This document shows, in pieces, positions 1-7,244 of a stretch of 64,000 nt of DNA (the first letter of the stretch is position 1; the number at the start of each line of letters is the position of its first letter). Below the pieces are notes generated by a model. It ran no database searches. It saw nothing but the letters and a program-made list of their open reading frames with translations, and was not told the DNA's origin. The position numbers and the translations under genes were made by a program. The stretch spans positions 124,001 through 188,000 of the forward strand of contig JANQMR010000033.1 of NCBI GenBank assembly GCA_028279985.1. Reading direction: 5' to 3'. Origin of the DNA: Woeseiaceae bacterium (lineage in GTDB: Bacteria > Pseudomonadota > Gammaproteobacteria > Steroidobacterales > Woeseiaceae).

Positions 1-1
1 C

Positions 2-3000
2 GTGGAGGAACTGGAACGAGACCGGGATAAGCTGGCGACGCTGCGAGAGACACTTCAAGGTGTACATCGGAGGTTCATGGAGGAAATTGCAGTCGAGGCA
101 ATGCGTCTCGAGACGGTGGCGCTGTCCGAAGTCCAGGCCCGAACCGTCGTTAACGCAGCGCAGCAGAGATTGAGAGATGAAAACCAGATCGCCGATCTAC
201 TTCAACCGATGAAGGTGCTCGACGGTCTGGTTAGTGCACACATGCTTGTACGGTACGGCGTGGAGGAAGGCGGGGTAGCCTTTCAGCATCAGCAGTTCCA
301 GGAGTGGTTCGCCTCGTTTCATGTCGAGCGTCTGATGCTCTCTTCGGCGAGAGGTGACGAAGAAGCATCGAAATATCTCAGAGAGACAATCCTCGACATT
401 CCTGTCTGGGAGGAGGCTATCCTCTTTACGTGCGACCGCGTGTCGCGTTCTGACCGCGATGGCGTACAAGCCGTGGCACAAGCTGTTTTGGAGACGCTCG
501 GTATCGATCCGCTGCTCGCCGCGCAAATGATCCGGCGCTCATCCGATGACGTTTGGGCTGCGATACGCAGAGATGTCACTGAATTCGTTGCTATATGGCA
601 TACACCAGGACGCGTGGATCGCGCTGTCGCATTCATGATCGATACTGGGTGCGTGGAGTTCTCAGGATTTGTTTGGCCCATGATCTCGGCCCCCGACGAT
701 CAAGTGCATCTTGCTGCACTGAGAGCCGGGCGCAGATTTAGACCGGGCGTTCTAGGCGCGAACGCAGGCGCACGGATTGCGGAGCTTTCCAAAGACGTTC
801 GCAAAAACATCATTTCCGAAATTGCCATGAACGGCGACATGGACGGCATCGAGTTCGCAACGCGCCTGGCTAGCGACGATGCGAGCCAAGAGGTAAAACT
901 GTCCGTGATTGAGTCCCTGTTGTTTCGGCGCGCTGATCGCTTTGCGAAAGTGATATTGGAATCGGCTACTGACGAGGTTTGGAGGCAACTAGCTGGCAAA
1001 TGGTACCCTCGGGAGATCGATGACGAGGAAATAGCTGCGCGTATACAACAAGAGGTCGACAGGCTTCACGCCGAGGAAACTGATCCCAGTCGAATGCTGT
1101 CAACGCTTATCAGCGTACATCCACATGATGCTGACTCCGAAGAAAAGGTACGTGAACTTGTGCAGAGGATCGATTTCTCCGACAAGGACCAGAATAGCAG
1201 GTGGCTGGTCCACCACGCCCACGAGAAGTACCCGGGCGCGGTGGAATTGGCGCTTCTGTCGCTCCTTGAGCAGGGTAGAGACGTTCCATTCGGTGCCGAC
1301 GACATCCTTCGATCGTCAGATCTTGTGGTAGACGATGGACCGCTAGCCGGTTCTCTTTTGGACAAAACGATACCGCGGTTGGCTGCAGAATCCGCGGCGT
1401 CTGTTATTGGACCAGCAACGACCGGTGAACTCATAGATCAGATATTCGAAGTACGTGCGCGCGTCTCCGCCAATCAAGGTAAGTATGACAAAACTCTCAG
1501 CGAGGAATACCTTCGACTGGTAGGGCTAGTTTCGGGTACCAAGACTAAGCCATTCGTGCAGGCAGTTCTGGACCGGTCAGGTACCGATAGTCTCGAAGAA
1601 ATTGCAATTCTTGCGGACCTTGTTTCCCGGCATGGGGATAGCGTGGAGCGGCATCGTCTCGCGCTGGAGTCCTCCATTCAGGACAGACTGACGGCTGCGG
1701 TTGGCGCGTGGGGCGAACGTCTCTTGATATCCCCGACAGCAACACGCGCCCAGTTCGCCGAAATAGCCGAGGCAGCGGAGCGACTTGAGTCACCGGAGCA
1801 CGTCGGGATACTACTGAAACTCTTATCCGAGGACCTTGCCCGCCGAAGACAGGCAATTGATGAGTTCATTTCGGCTCGTCAGCAAGGGCGCAATGTCCAG
1901 AACGACGCCCGTATGTCCTGGACGCTTCAGTACAGGCGCGCGTTTGCTGCAATTGGCGACGAGCAAACTATCGAGGCAATGAAGGCGTATCTGCCGGATC
2001 ATGAATTCGGCATCGACGCAGCACATGTACTCGTATCAGTCTGGCGAAGAACCCAACCCGAGGAAAGAACGCCCGGGATGATGCGGTCATGGCCCGATTA
2101 CTCCGTGGTCCCGGAACGATTCGAAAAACGCCAAAACGGCGCAGCGAGCGAGACACACCCGTTTGTTGATGACATCGTTGCCGTGATCGACGACTTGGTC
2201 AGGCCGGGAGCGGAAGACGCAGCGCTCAAGCATGCCCTGAAGCTCGCGACTCTCGCCTTCAGCATGCCTTATGCCGACAAAGAAGCGACGATTACGAATC
2301 TCTTGGAATCGCCCGTGCCCGAGGCTGAGAAGATAGATCTGCTTATCACCCTTGTGCTCGCTGGCGAGGCGATCTCTTCCGACGTTGTCCTTCCCGGAAT
2401 CGAAGAACTGCTTGAAGAAGCGGAATCAACCCCCTGGCTGCTTCGCGACCAGGACGGATGGCGGCTAAAGGAATGGCTGAAACTGCTGGCGTTCACGGAC
2501 AAACCGAGCACCATTTTGAGCGTTTTGCAGCGGGTAGAGGGATTCGGAACCGAGCCGTGGAACATGCGTGAAATCGTATCTGTCCTCGGATACGTGCCGT
2601 TGGTTAGAGCCGAAACGGTACTAACGGAGCTCGCGAGACTCGACAATCGGTTTCTCAGCGACTATGACTGGTTGTCGGCCTTGGTCTCTCGGGATACTCT
2701 TTCAGCTGCCCGATCGTTGCTTGACTTGATCTGCAGTGCGTCCTTAACCGACAAGCGGGGTAGGGCGGATCGTCGAGATTGGGCCGGAAACCTGGCGACG
2801 CTCATGAGTGCTCACGATCAATTTCGCAATGAAGTCTACAGCAAATTCTTGGACCTCGAGGAAGGGCCAGCGAAATCTACGCTCGAATTCGCCATAGCAG
2901 AAGCCGCAGATGTAGCAGGCATGCTGTTACTCACGCGCTCAAACGCAGCAAGTGGAAAGCGATTTCGCGAAACACATCTGTATAAGGCGCTTCAAAACAT

Positions 3001-3256
3001 GCTCGTCGGAAAGACGCCTATAGGTCCGTCAGGAATGCAGGAACTGTATGGACTACCGGCGCAGGACCTTCGCAAGGCACTCTTCGATCTAGTTGTGAAC
3101 GGTGATGTATCCGAATCACAGTTGGCAACGGACTGCCTTAACGCTATCGATGAAATCCGCGACCATTACGGCCATGTCGATATGGAGCCGCGTCATCCAG
3201 ACATCACCGTAGGCGTGCCCTGGCCGAATCTAGAAGCGGGGAATAGAACCGAGTGA
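2..3256 (+). CDS. NACHT/STAND-like ATPase, C-terminal part (5' truncated by window edge)
   Basis: The reading frame is open from the first bases and probably continues upstream, so only the C-terminal ~1084 residues are visible and no Walker A/B motif is present. Residues 92-113 carry a motif of the type FQHQQFQEWFASFHVERL, typical of the helical segment that follows NACHT ATPase domains in STAND proteins. The remaining ~950 residues are a long acidic alpha-helical stretch, compatible with a HEAT/ARM-like sensor solenoid. In bacteria such proteins usually act as phage sensors in defence islands, which fits the TIR, toxin-antitoxin and Argonaute genes that follow. The N-terminal effector lies outside the window, so the mode of action is unknown. 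The family assignment rests on one motif and overall architecture. Confidence 0.6.
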   Translation: MEELERDRDKLATLRETLQGVHRRFMEEIAVEAMRLETVALSEVQARTVVNAAQQRLRDENQIADLLQPMKVLDGLVSAHMLVRYGVEEGGVAFQHQQFQEWFASFHVERLMLSSARGDEEASKYLRETILDIPVWEEAILFTCDRVSRSDRDGVQAVAQAVLETLGIDPLLAAQMIRRSSDDVWAAIRRDVTEFVAIWHTPGRVDRAVAFMIDTGCVEFSGFVWPMISAPDDQVHLAALRAGRRFRPGVLGANAGARIAELSKDVRKNIISEIAMNGDMDGIEFATRLASDDASQEVKLSVIESLLFRRADRFAKVILESATDEVWRQLAGKWYPREIDDEEIAARIQQEVDRLHAEETDPSRMLSTLISVHPHDADSEEKVRELVQRIDFSDKDQNSRWLVHHAHEKYPGAVELALLSLLEQGRDVPFGADDILRSSDLVVDDGPLAGSLLDKTIPRLAAESAASVIGPATTGELIDQIFEVRARVSANQGKYDKTLSEEYLRLVGLVSGTKTKPFVQAVLDRSGTDSLEEIAILADLVSRHGDSVERHRLALESSIQDRLTAAVGAWGERLLISPTATRAQFAEIAEAAERLESPEHVGILLKLLSEDLARRRQAIDEFISARQQGRNVQNDARMSWTLQYRRAFAAIGDEQTIEAMKAYLPDHEFGIDAAHVLVSVWRRTQPEERTPGMMRSWPDYSVVPERFEKRQNGAASETHPFVDDIVAVIDDLVRPGAEDAALKHALKLATLAFSMPYADKEATITNLLESPVPEAEKIDLLITLVLAGEAISSDVVLPGIEELLEEAESTPWLLRDQDGWRLKEWLKLLAFTDKPSTILSVLQRVEGFGTEPWNMREIVSVLGYVPLVRAETVLTELARLDNRFLSDYDWLSALVSRDTLSAARSLLDLICSASLTDKRGRADRRDWAGNLATLMSAHDQFRNEVYSKFLDLEEGPAKSTLEFAIAEAADVAGMLLLTRSNAASGKRFRETHLYKALQNMLVGKTPIGPSGMQELYGLPAQDLRKALFDLVVNGDVSESQLATDCLNAIDEIRDHYGHVDMEPRHPDITVGVPWPNLEAGNRTE

Positions 3257-3648
3257 TTACTCCACATACGGTGCTGATTGAAAACAACCTTCAAGAACTA
3301 AGCGGTCCAGCGGAACCAAGCAATACTACCAAGCAACATTATCGCTTCTGATAGAGGGGATGACGTCCCTCCCCGTTCTGAACGGACCAGTTTTTAGGGA
3401 TGAGGTCACGTACAGTTCGCATAGCCCTACTGTACCTTAGCAAACGGAATGCAGTACTTCGTGAAGGTCACGTAAAGACCGGGCAGCCTCAATTTCTTTT
3501 CTACGCCTCACCAAAGCTGCTTTGTCGCTCTGTCGATGGCGGCGTCCAACGACGGCATTTGGCAAAAAAGTTAATCTCGTCTACAGCATGCGGGCGGTTA
3601 TGGCGCTGATAAGTGCAAACAGTGCTCTCGAGGCCGCGAGTCGGCTCT
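3257..3648. other. Non-coding spacer after the NACHT-like gene
   Basis: About 390 bases without a convincing gene. The short open frames here lack ribosome binding sites and resemble nothing recognisable. I see no transposase remnant, tRNA or tandem repeat. It separates the rightward NACHT-like gene from the leftward DUF6338 set. Confidence 0.5.
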
Positions 3649-3680
3649 CGGGCAGGGCTCTGCAGCCACCCGTTTTTTTT
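3649..3680 (+). terminator. Rho-independent terminator candidate
   Basis: CGGG (3649-3652) pairs with CCCG (3669-3672) and GGCT (3656-3659) with AGCC (3664-3667), around a CTGC loop and a small internal loop. Eight T residues follow (3673-3680). The orientation would stop rightward transcription, although the nearest rightward gene ends about 390 bases upstream. Confidence 0.55.
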
Positions 3681-3733
3681 GCCTTGCGCGCCATTCAGAG
3701 ACTCAAACAGCGAGCAGCGTTACCTAAGTGCCA

Positions 3734-3898
3734 TTAGTCATCACCCTTGGGAGGTACGCTAGTAGGGTTATCCCCTTCTTGAGTCGGCTGATATCCACCG
3801 TCAGGTTGTGGCTTGTTGCCAGGGTCTTTGGGTTGCTTCGCTGGTTGATAACCTTTTTCAAATTTCCCTGGAGTACCGTTATCATTCTCCCCAGACAT
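3734..3898 (-). CDS. 54-residue GYQP-repeat miniprotein
   Basis: A short minus-strand frame starting with ATG at 3898 and ending with TAA at 3734. A strong GGAGGTG ribosome binding site ends five bases before the start, which is why I accept this gene. The protein is hydrophilic, rich in Pro, Gly, Lys and Asp, and has no membrane segment. The motif GYQP occurs twice (residues 16-19 and 35-38), and the tail reads DNPTSVPPKGDD. It begins 23 bases after the stop of the DUF6338 gene, so the two are probably co-transcribed. I recall similar tiny GYQP proteins beside DUF6338 genes, but no function is known to me. A partner or regulator of the membrane protein is an inference. A spurious frame on the opposite strand covers it. 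Confidence 0.75.
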   Translation of the reverse strand: MSGENDNGTPGKFEKGYQPAKQPKDPGNKPQPDGGYQPTQEGDNPTSVPPKGDD

Positions 3899-3921
3899 CT
3901 TACACCTCCGTTTTTCCGTGC

Positions 3922-4509
3922 CTACTGTTTCAATAATTCAATATGAGAGATATCACTGGCCAGGACGATGATCCCTGCCGACCTATCTTTCTTTTTCACG
4001 AACCCGCCCTTGTCGTCAATAATCCATGCTTCTTCGAGATACAGTTGCTCCTTAGCTGGCGCGCTTGATGCAAAGGAATTGTGCGCATATCGCCCTCCAA
4101 TTACCTTGCCGTTCCCCAACGTAATCCGCATCCAATAGGACTTTCTCTGCGAAAACACGTAGTCCCAAGGCAGGGCGGTGGGGTGCGGCGCATTCCTTTG
4201 GAAAAACTCTCGGGTCCGCAGGAATCGCCAGCCCAAGGCTAACAACACTGGCGCTATGAGCAGAACGAACAAATAGAACGAGTAGTACAGGTTCGGTGAG
4301 TTGATGTTGAGGTCACTATTCTCGACAACTGTAATAGGTAGAGCAAGGACCGCATAGTTGATGCAACTGTATGCAATGGCATCGACCAACTGCTCCGAAG
4401 TATTCCGGCGAGCCCCAGGTTCGATGAGTTCGTAAACTTTAAGACTTATGAAGCCCGGAATTACAAACGCGATGAACAGGGCAAGCTTGTCATCTGCCCA
4501 AACATCCAT
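3922..4509 (-). CDS. DUF6338-like membrane protein
   Basis: A 195-residue protein with three hydrophobic segments at about residues 9-29, 41-64 and 74-97, followed by a soluble C-terminal half of about 95 residues. The N-terminus reads ALFIAFVIPGFISLKVYELI, a proline-kinked first helix that I associate with the DUF6338 family. The C-terminal part (YWMRITLGNGKVIGGRY and the following LYLEEAW) looks like a small beta-rich domain facing the cytoplasm. Function is unknown. It sits between a TIR-membrane protein upstream (gap 176 bases, same strand) and the GYQP miniprotein downstream (gap 23 bases), so membrane-associated defence or stress signalling is plausible but unproven. Confidence 0.65.
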   Translation of the reverse strand: MDVWADDKLALFIAFVIPGFISLKVYELIEPGARRNTSEQLVDAIAYSCINYAVLALPITVVENSDLNINSPNLYYSFYLFVLLIAPVLLALGWRFLRTREFFQRNAPHPTALPWDYVFSQRKSYWMRITLGNGKVIGGRYAHNSFASSAPAKEQLYLEEAWIIDDKGGFVKKKDRSAGIIVLASDISHIELLKQ

Positions 4510-4685
4510 GGTTACTCTTTCGACCCTCGGGAGTCACTGCTGCGCGGATAGGTACGTTCTTCTTGGATCCATCCATTTTTCCTATGGATTCGAACGGCAC
4601 CCTGGTGCGATTGCGTACATTCGCCTAGTGCCGAGCCTTCAGGTGTATAGCCAATCGGGTACTGCATCAATGTATTCTCTTTAGG

Positions 4686-5795
4686 CTAACTCGACTTGGG
4701 CTCGGCACACATTGTTTCGAAATCGGTTGGTAGTGATTCTCTAGACGCTTTGGAAACATACCAGTGATACCACTCGGCATTTACCACACACGCCGCGCTG
4801 CGATCTTCCGTCTCGCAGTACTCGTTGTGCCCGTTGCAATGGTCGGGACCCGGGCACCCGGCGCGGACTCTCTCTGGATACCGCTTCTTGTTGACTAATT
4901 CTCCGCCAACCTGCACATAACCATCCGGGACGTCTATCTGTGGCGTGCAATACCAGATCCGACTTGCGGTAAAGCTTGCCCAGAAGCTCGTTGTTACCGC
5001 CTGCGGGTAGGCGTCGTAGCGCTCCAAAACCTCCTTGTCAGGCTCGAAGAATGGGGCGGGGCGCCAATCGAACCGGTCGGTTAGTTCGAGCGCGGCCGCA
5101 ATCAGGGCCACGATGGCGGTTGCCCCGCCAACAATCTTCATGAACGATGGAAACCGCTTCTTGCCAAGGGCCGCTAGTCGAGCGCGAGCCAAGCCGTCGA
5201 ACGCCGGCTCCGGGGCAAACTCTGCTAGATACGCTTCAAGTTCTTCCTTTTCCGAAGGACTTCCTCGCTTGATTGATTTCCAATATTCAACCTCGTGCTG
5301 CGGACCTCGAAGAACCTGGACTACGTCCGGAATTGTAGCAAGGATTTCCGGAGCCCCTGCCTTTCGTCGCACGGCTTCGAAGAGCGGTTCCAACAATTGG
5401 CTGTCACGCTCACCATCCCAGCTAGAAAGATCCAGTGCGTGAATCCCGCTTAATGGCCCCGTCGGAATACTGCCGTCCAAACTTGCGGGAATGAGTATTC
5501 CTCGTCTTTCGGCAAGAGAGGCTTCATGCAAAACGAACTTTGATTCGGCAGCTTCCCTTGACCAAAGGACTATGGCCGCCTTTGCTTTTTTGATTACTTC
5601 ACTTATTTCGTCCAGGAACTCCGCGCCTGGAAGTAATTCGGCATCCCACCAAACTGAGTAGCCTTGTTCGGCAAGGACTTCGGCCAAAGTCCTCGCCTTA
5701 CTACGCTCTTCTCGCTTATATGAGATGAAAATATCGGTCACGAAATGGCCGCTTGTTGTTCTTTGTTTAGGCCAATTAGACCAAATTGACCACAT
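4686..5795 (-). CDS. TIR-domain protein with one membrane helix and a Cys-rich C-terminal domain
   Basis: Residues about 20-110 form a TIR_2-type domain: TDIFISYKR at the start, WWDAELLPG in the BB-loop region, and SKFVLHEASLAE containing the conserved acidic residue (E91) expected for NADase activity. Residues 171-207 (YWKSIK...EAYLAEFAPEPAFDGLARARL in parts) match the linker often found after bacterial TIR or caspase domains. A single hydrophobic helix spans about 219-238. The remaining ~130 residues carry six cysteines (283, 314, 320, 327, 336, 363) and would lie outside the cytoplasm. The start is uncertain: ATG at 5795 and GTG at 5741 (just before TDIF) both lack a clear ribosome site. 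Likely role: a membrane-anchored NAD-consuming or signalling effector. Confidence 0.75.
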   Translation of the reverse strand: MWSIWSNWPKQRTTSGHFVTDIFISYKREERSKARTLAEVLAEQGYSVWWDAELLPGAEFLDEISEVIKKAKAAIVLWSREAAESKFVLHEASLAERRGILIPASLDGSIPTGPLSGIHALDLSSWDGERDSQLLEPLFEAVRRKAGAPEILATIPDVVQVLRGPQHEVEYWKSIKRGSPSEKEELEAYLAEFAPEPAFDGLARARLAALGKKRFPSFMKIVGGATAIVALIAAALELTDRFDWRPAPFFEPDKEVLERYDAYPQAVTTSFWASFTASRIWYCTPQIDVPDGYVQVGGELVNKKRYPERVRAGCPGPDHCNGHNEYCETEDRSAACVVNAEWYHWYVSKASRESLPTDFETMCAEPKSS

Positions 5796-6341
5796 ATGCG
5801 CCAGAATCGCGTATCGACTTAGCCCAAAAGGGGCGTAGAAAGCATTCTGGGAATGTCTCCGGTTAGTGCCGACGCAAGGAATCGGAGCGGATGTTTTGAT
5901 AGAAGATCAACGGTTTCTTGCCTTTTCTGCACCCTGACTCAATCAATTCGTCGGGTAGAAAACGGGTACAACTCCGGAACCTAGCCGCTTCCGCTGAAGC
6001 CTCCACCTGGTAACTGATTGTTTTCTAAGTGAGTAGCGACAGATGGGGAATCCGCGTGTCCTGCACGGAGAGACCCGATTCCGATCGATTGGGTTGCGAC
6101 ATCTACTAACGAGATTCGATTGACGCGCGGGTCGGTCTGGGCCGAATCTCGCCCTTCGGGCGGCTTCGCTTTCCTAATTTGCCTCGCGAAATCGGTCTTC
6201 CCCTGTCCACCATTTAATCAAGGCGGAATCCGCGACACATCGAGTCTACGACTAGTGCCGGATGTCCGACAAAGTAATTGATACGTGAGGTTATTTCGTC
6301 CAAAATAGGCGAAATGGTCGAAAATACCACAGGATTGCATT
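5796..6341. other. Intergenic region between the TIR gene and the toxin-antitoxin operon
   Basis: About 545 bases without a supported gene. It contains the promoter regions of the leftward TIR gene and the rightward toxin-antitoxin pair. A short hairpin CGCCC-ttc-GGGCG lies in the right half and an AT-rich inverted repeat lies close to the antitoxin start. No tandem repeats are visible. Confidence 0.5.
6293..6315. promoter_or_regulatory. Inverted repeat upstream of the antitoxin, candidate operator
   Basis: ATTTCG (6293-6298) and CGAAAT (6310-6315) form an inverted repeat with an 11-base spacer, 26 bases before the antitoxin ATG. Phd-type antitoxins commonly repress their own operon through such sites. 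The arms are short, so this is a suggestion. Confidence 0.35.
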
Positions 6342-6629
6342 ATGACAAGAATATCCGCCAACGCCGCGAAAGCTCGCTTCGGCGAACTTCTGGACAAGGC
6401 CCGCCGCGAGCCCGTGACCATCGAGAAACACGGACGACCCGTCGCCGTGGTGTTATCGACCGAAGAGTATGAGGAGCTTGAAGCACTCAAGTTGTCGCAG
6501 CTGCGGGCTGAAGTCGGCGTGGGCTTGCAGGCCCTGGATCAAGGCGATTTCGTCGAGGTGGACGCGGGTGGTCTGCAGACCATCGTCTCAGAGGTGAAGA
6601 AAGCCGGACGTAAGAAATCGGCGCAATGA
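6342..6629 (+). CDS. Type II antitoxin, Phd/YefM family
   Basis: A 95-residue protein whose N-terminus MTRISANAAKARFGELLDKA and following EPVTIEKHGRPVAVVLS are the classic Phd/YefM fold: DNA binding and dimerisation in the first ~55 residues. The C-terminal ~40 residues are the flexible toxin-binding tail (acidic middle, KKAGRKKSAQ end). It overlaps the next gene by 4 bases (ATGA), the usual arrangement for a toxin-antitoxin operon. It should neutralise the ParE-like toxin and repress the operon, probably through the inverted repeat upstream. Confidence 0.9.
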   Translation: MTRISANAAKARFGELLDKARREPVTIEKHGRPVAVVLSTEEYEELEALKLSQLRAEVGVGLQALDQGDFVEVDAGGLQTIVSEVKKAGRKKSAQ

Positions 6630-6916
6630 AGCTGCGCATCACGGGCCCCGCCCGCCGCGATCTGGATGACATTTGGTCTTATACGCAGTCAAACTGGGGT
6701 GTCACCAAGGCGGATCGCTATGTGGATTCCCTGGCGACACGGTTTGTGTGGCTGTCTGAGAATCGTAATCTATGGACATCACGTGACGATATTCGCCACG
6801 GCCTGTTCAGTTATCACGAAGGACGCCATCTCATCATTTTCCAGGGCACGCCCGAGGTATTGACCATTATCCGAGTACTGCACGATCGTATGGACGTCAG
6901 GCGGCACGTCGAATAA
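6626..6916 (+). CDS. Type II toxin, RelE/ParE family
   Basis: A 96-residue protein starting MKLRITGPARRDLDDIWSYT, with ADRYVDSL in the helical region and HLIIFQGTPEVLTIIRVLHDRMD near the C-terminus. These are hallmarks of the ParE branch of the RelE/ParE superfamily, which generally poisons DNA gyrase; RelE-like mRNA cleavage is the alternative. Length and the ATGA overlap with the Phd-like antitoxin support a complete module. It probably stabilises the surrounding island. Confidence 0.9.
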   Translation: MKLRITGPARRDLDDIWSYTQSNWGVTKADRYVDSLATRFVWLSENRNLWTSRDDIRHGLFSYHEGRHLIIFQGTPEVLTIIRVLHDRMDVRRHVE

Positions 6917-6949
6917 AGCATGCAAACACCAATTTGGAAGGAAAGTGCT

Positions 6950-7156
6950 GTGACCCACGATGCGGAAAAGCTCGTTGCAGAAATGCCTGAGAAAATCGAA
7001 AAGTTGGACAACTCTCAGGTGGAGGAGGTCATAGGTGTAGCTCAGGCACTAGACAAACACCGGTGGTCCCTCACAGCGTGGATAAGCTCCTTGACTAACG
7101 CCGTTTCGAAGAAGCCAGTTTTAGCTACACGGCGCGTCAGCGTCAACACGGTGTAG
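6950..7156 (+). CDS. Small hypothetical protein after the toxin gene
   Basis: A 68-residue frame from GTG at 6950, preceded by a purine-rich GGAAGGAAAG at suitable spacing. Residues 1-38 are acidic and probably helical (EKLVAEMPEKIEKLDNSQVEEVI); the rest is basic and resembles no family I know. It lies 33 bases after the toxin stop and about 90 bases before the SIR2-APAZ gene. It could be a third gene of the toxin operon, a degraded fragment, or not translated. Confidence 0.35.
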   Translation: MTHDAEKLVAEMPEKIEKLDNSQVEEVIGVAQALDKHRWSLTAWISSLTNAVSKKPVLATRRVSVNTV

Positions 7157-7244
7157 GTTAAGTGGCGATTTATTCGATAGGGATTGGTCGTCGGACTCGA
7201 AGCCCAAACATCGATAATCTTCAGTTCGTGCATTGAGAGAGCCG

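Noticed and set aside
3400..3946. Three small rightward open frames in the spacer after the NACHT-like gene
   Set aside because: No ribosome sites or recognisable motifs; the last one lies opposite the better supported GYQP miniprotein gene.
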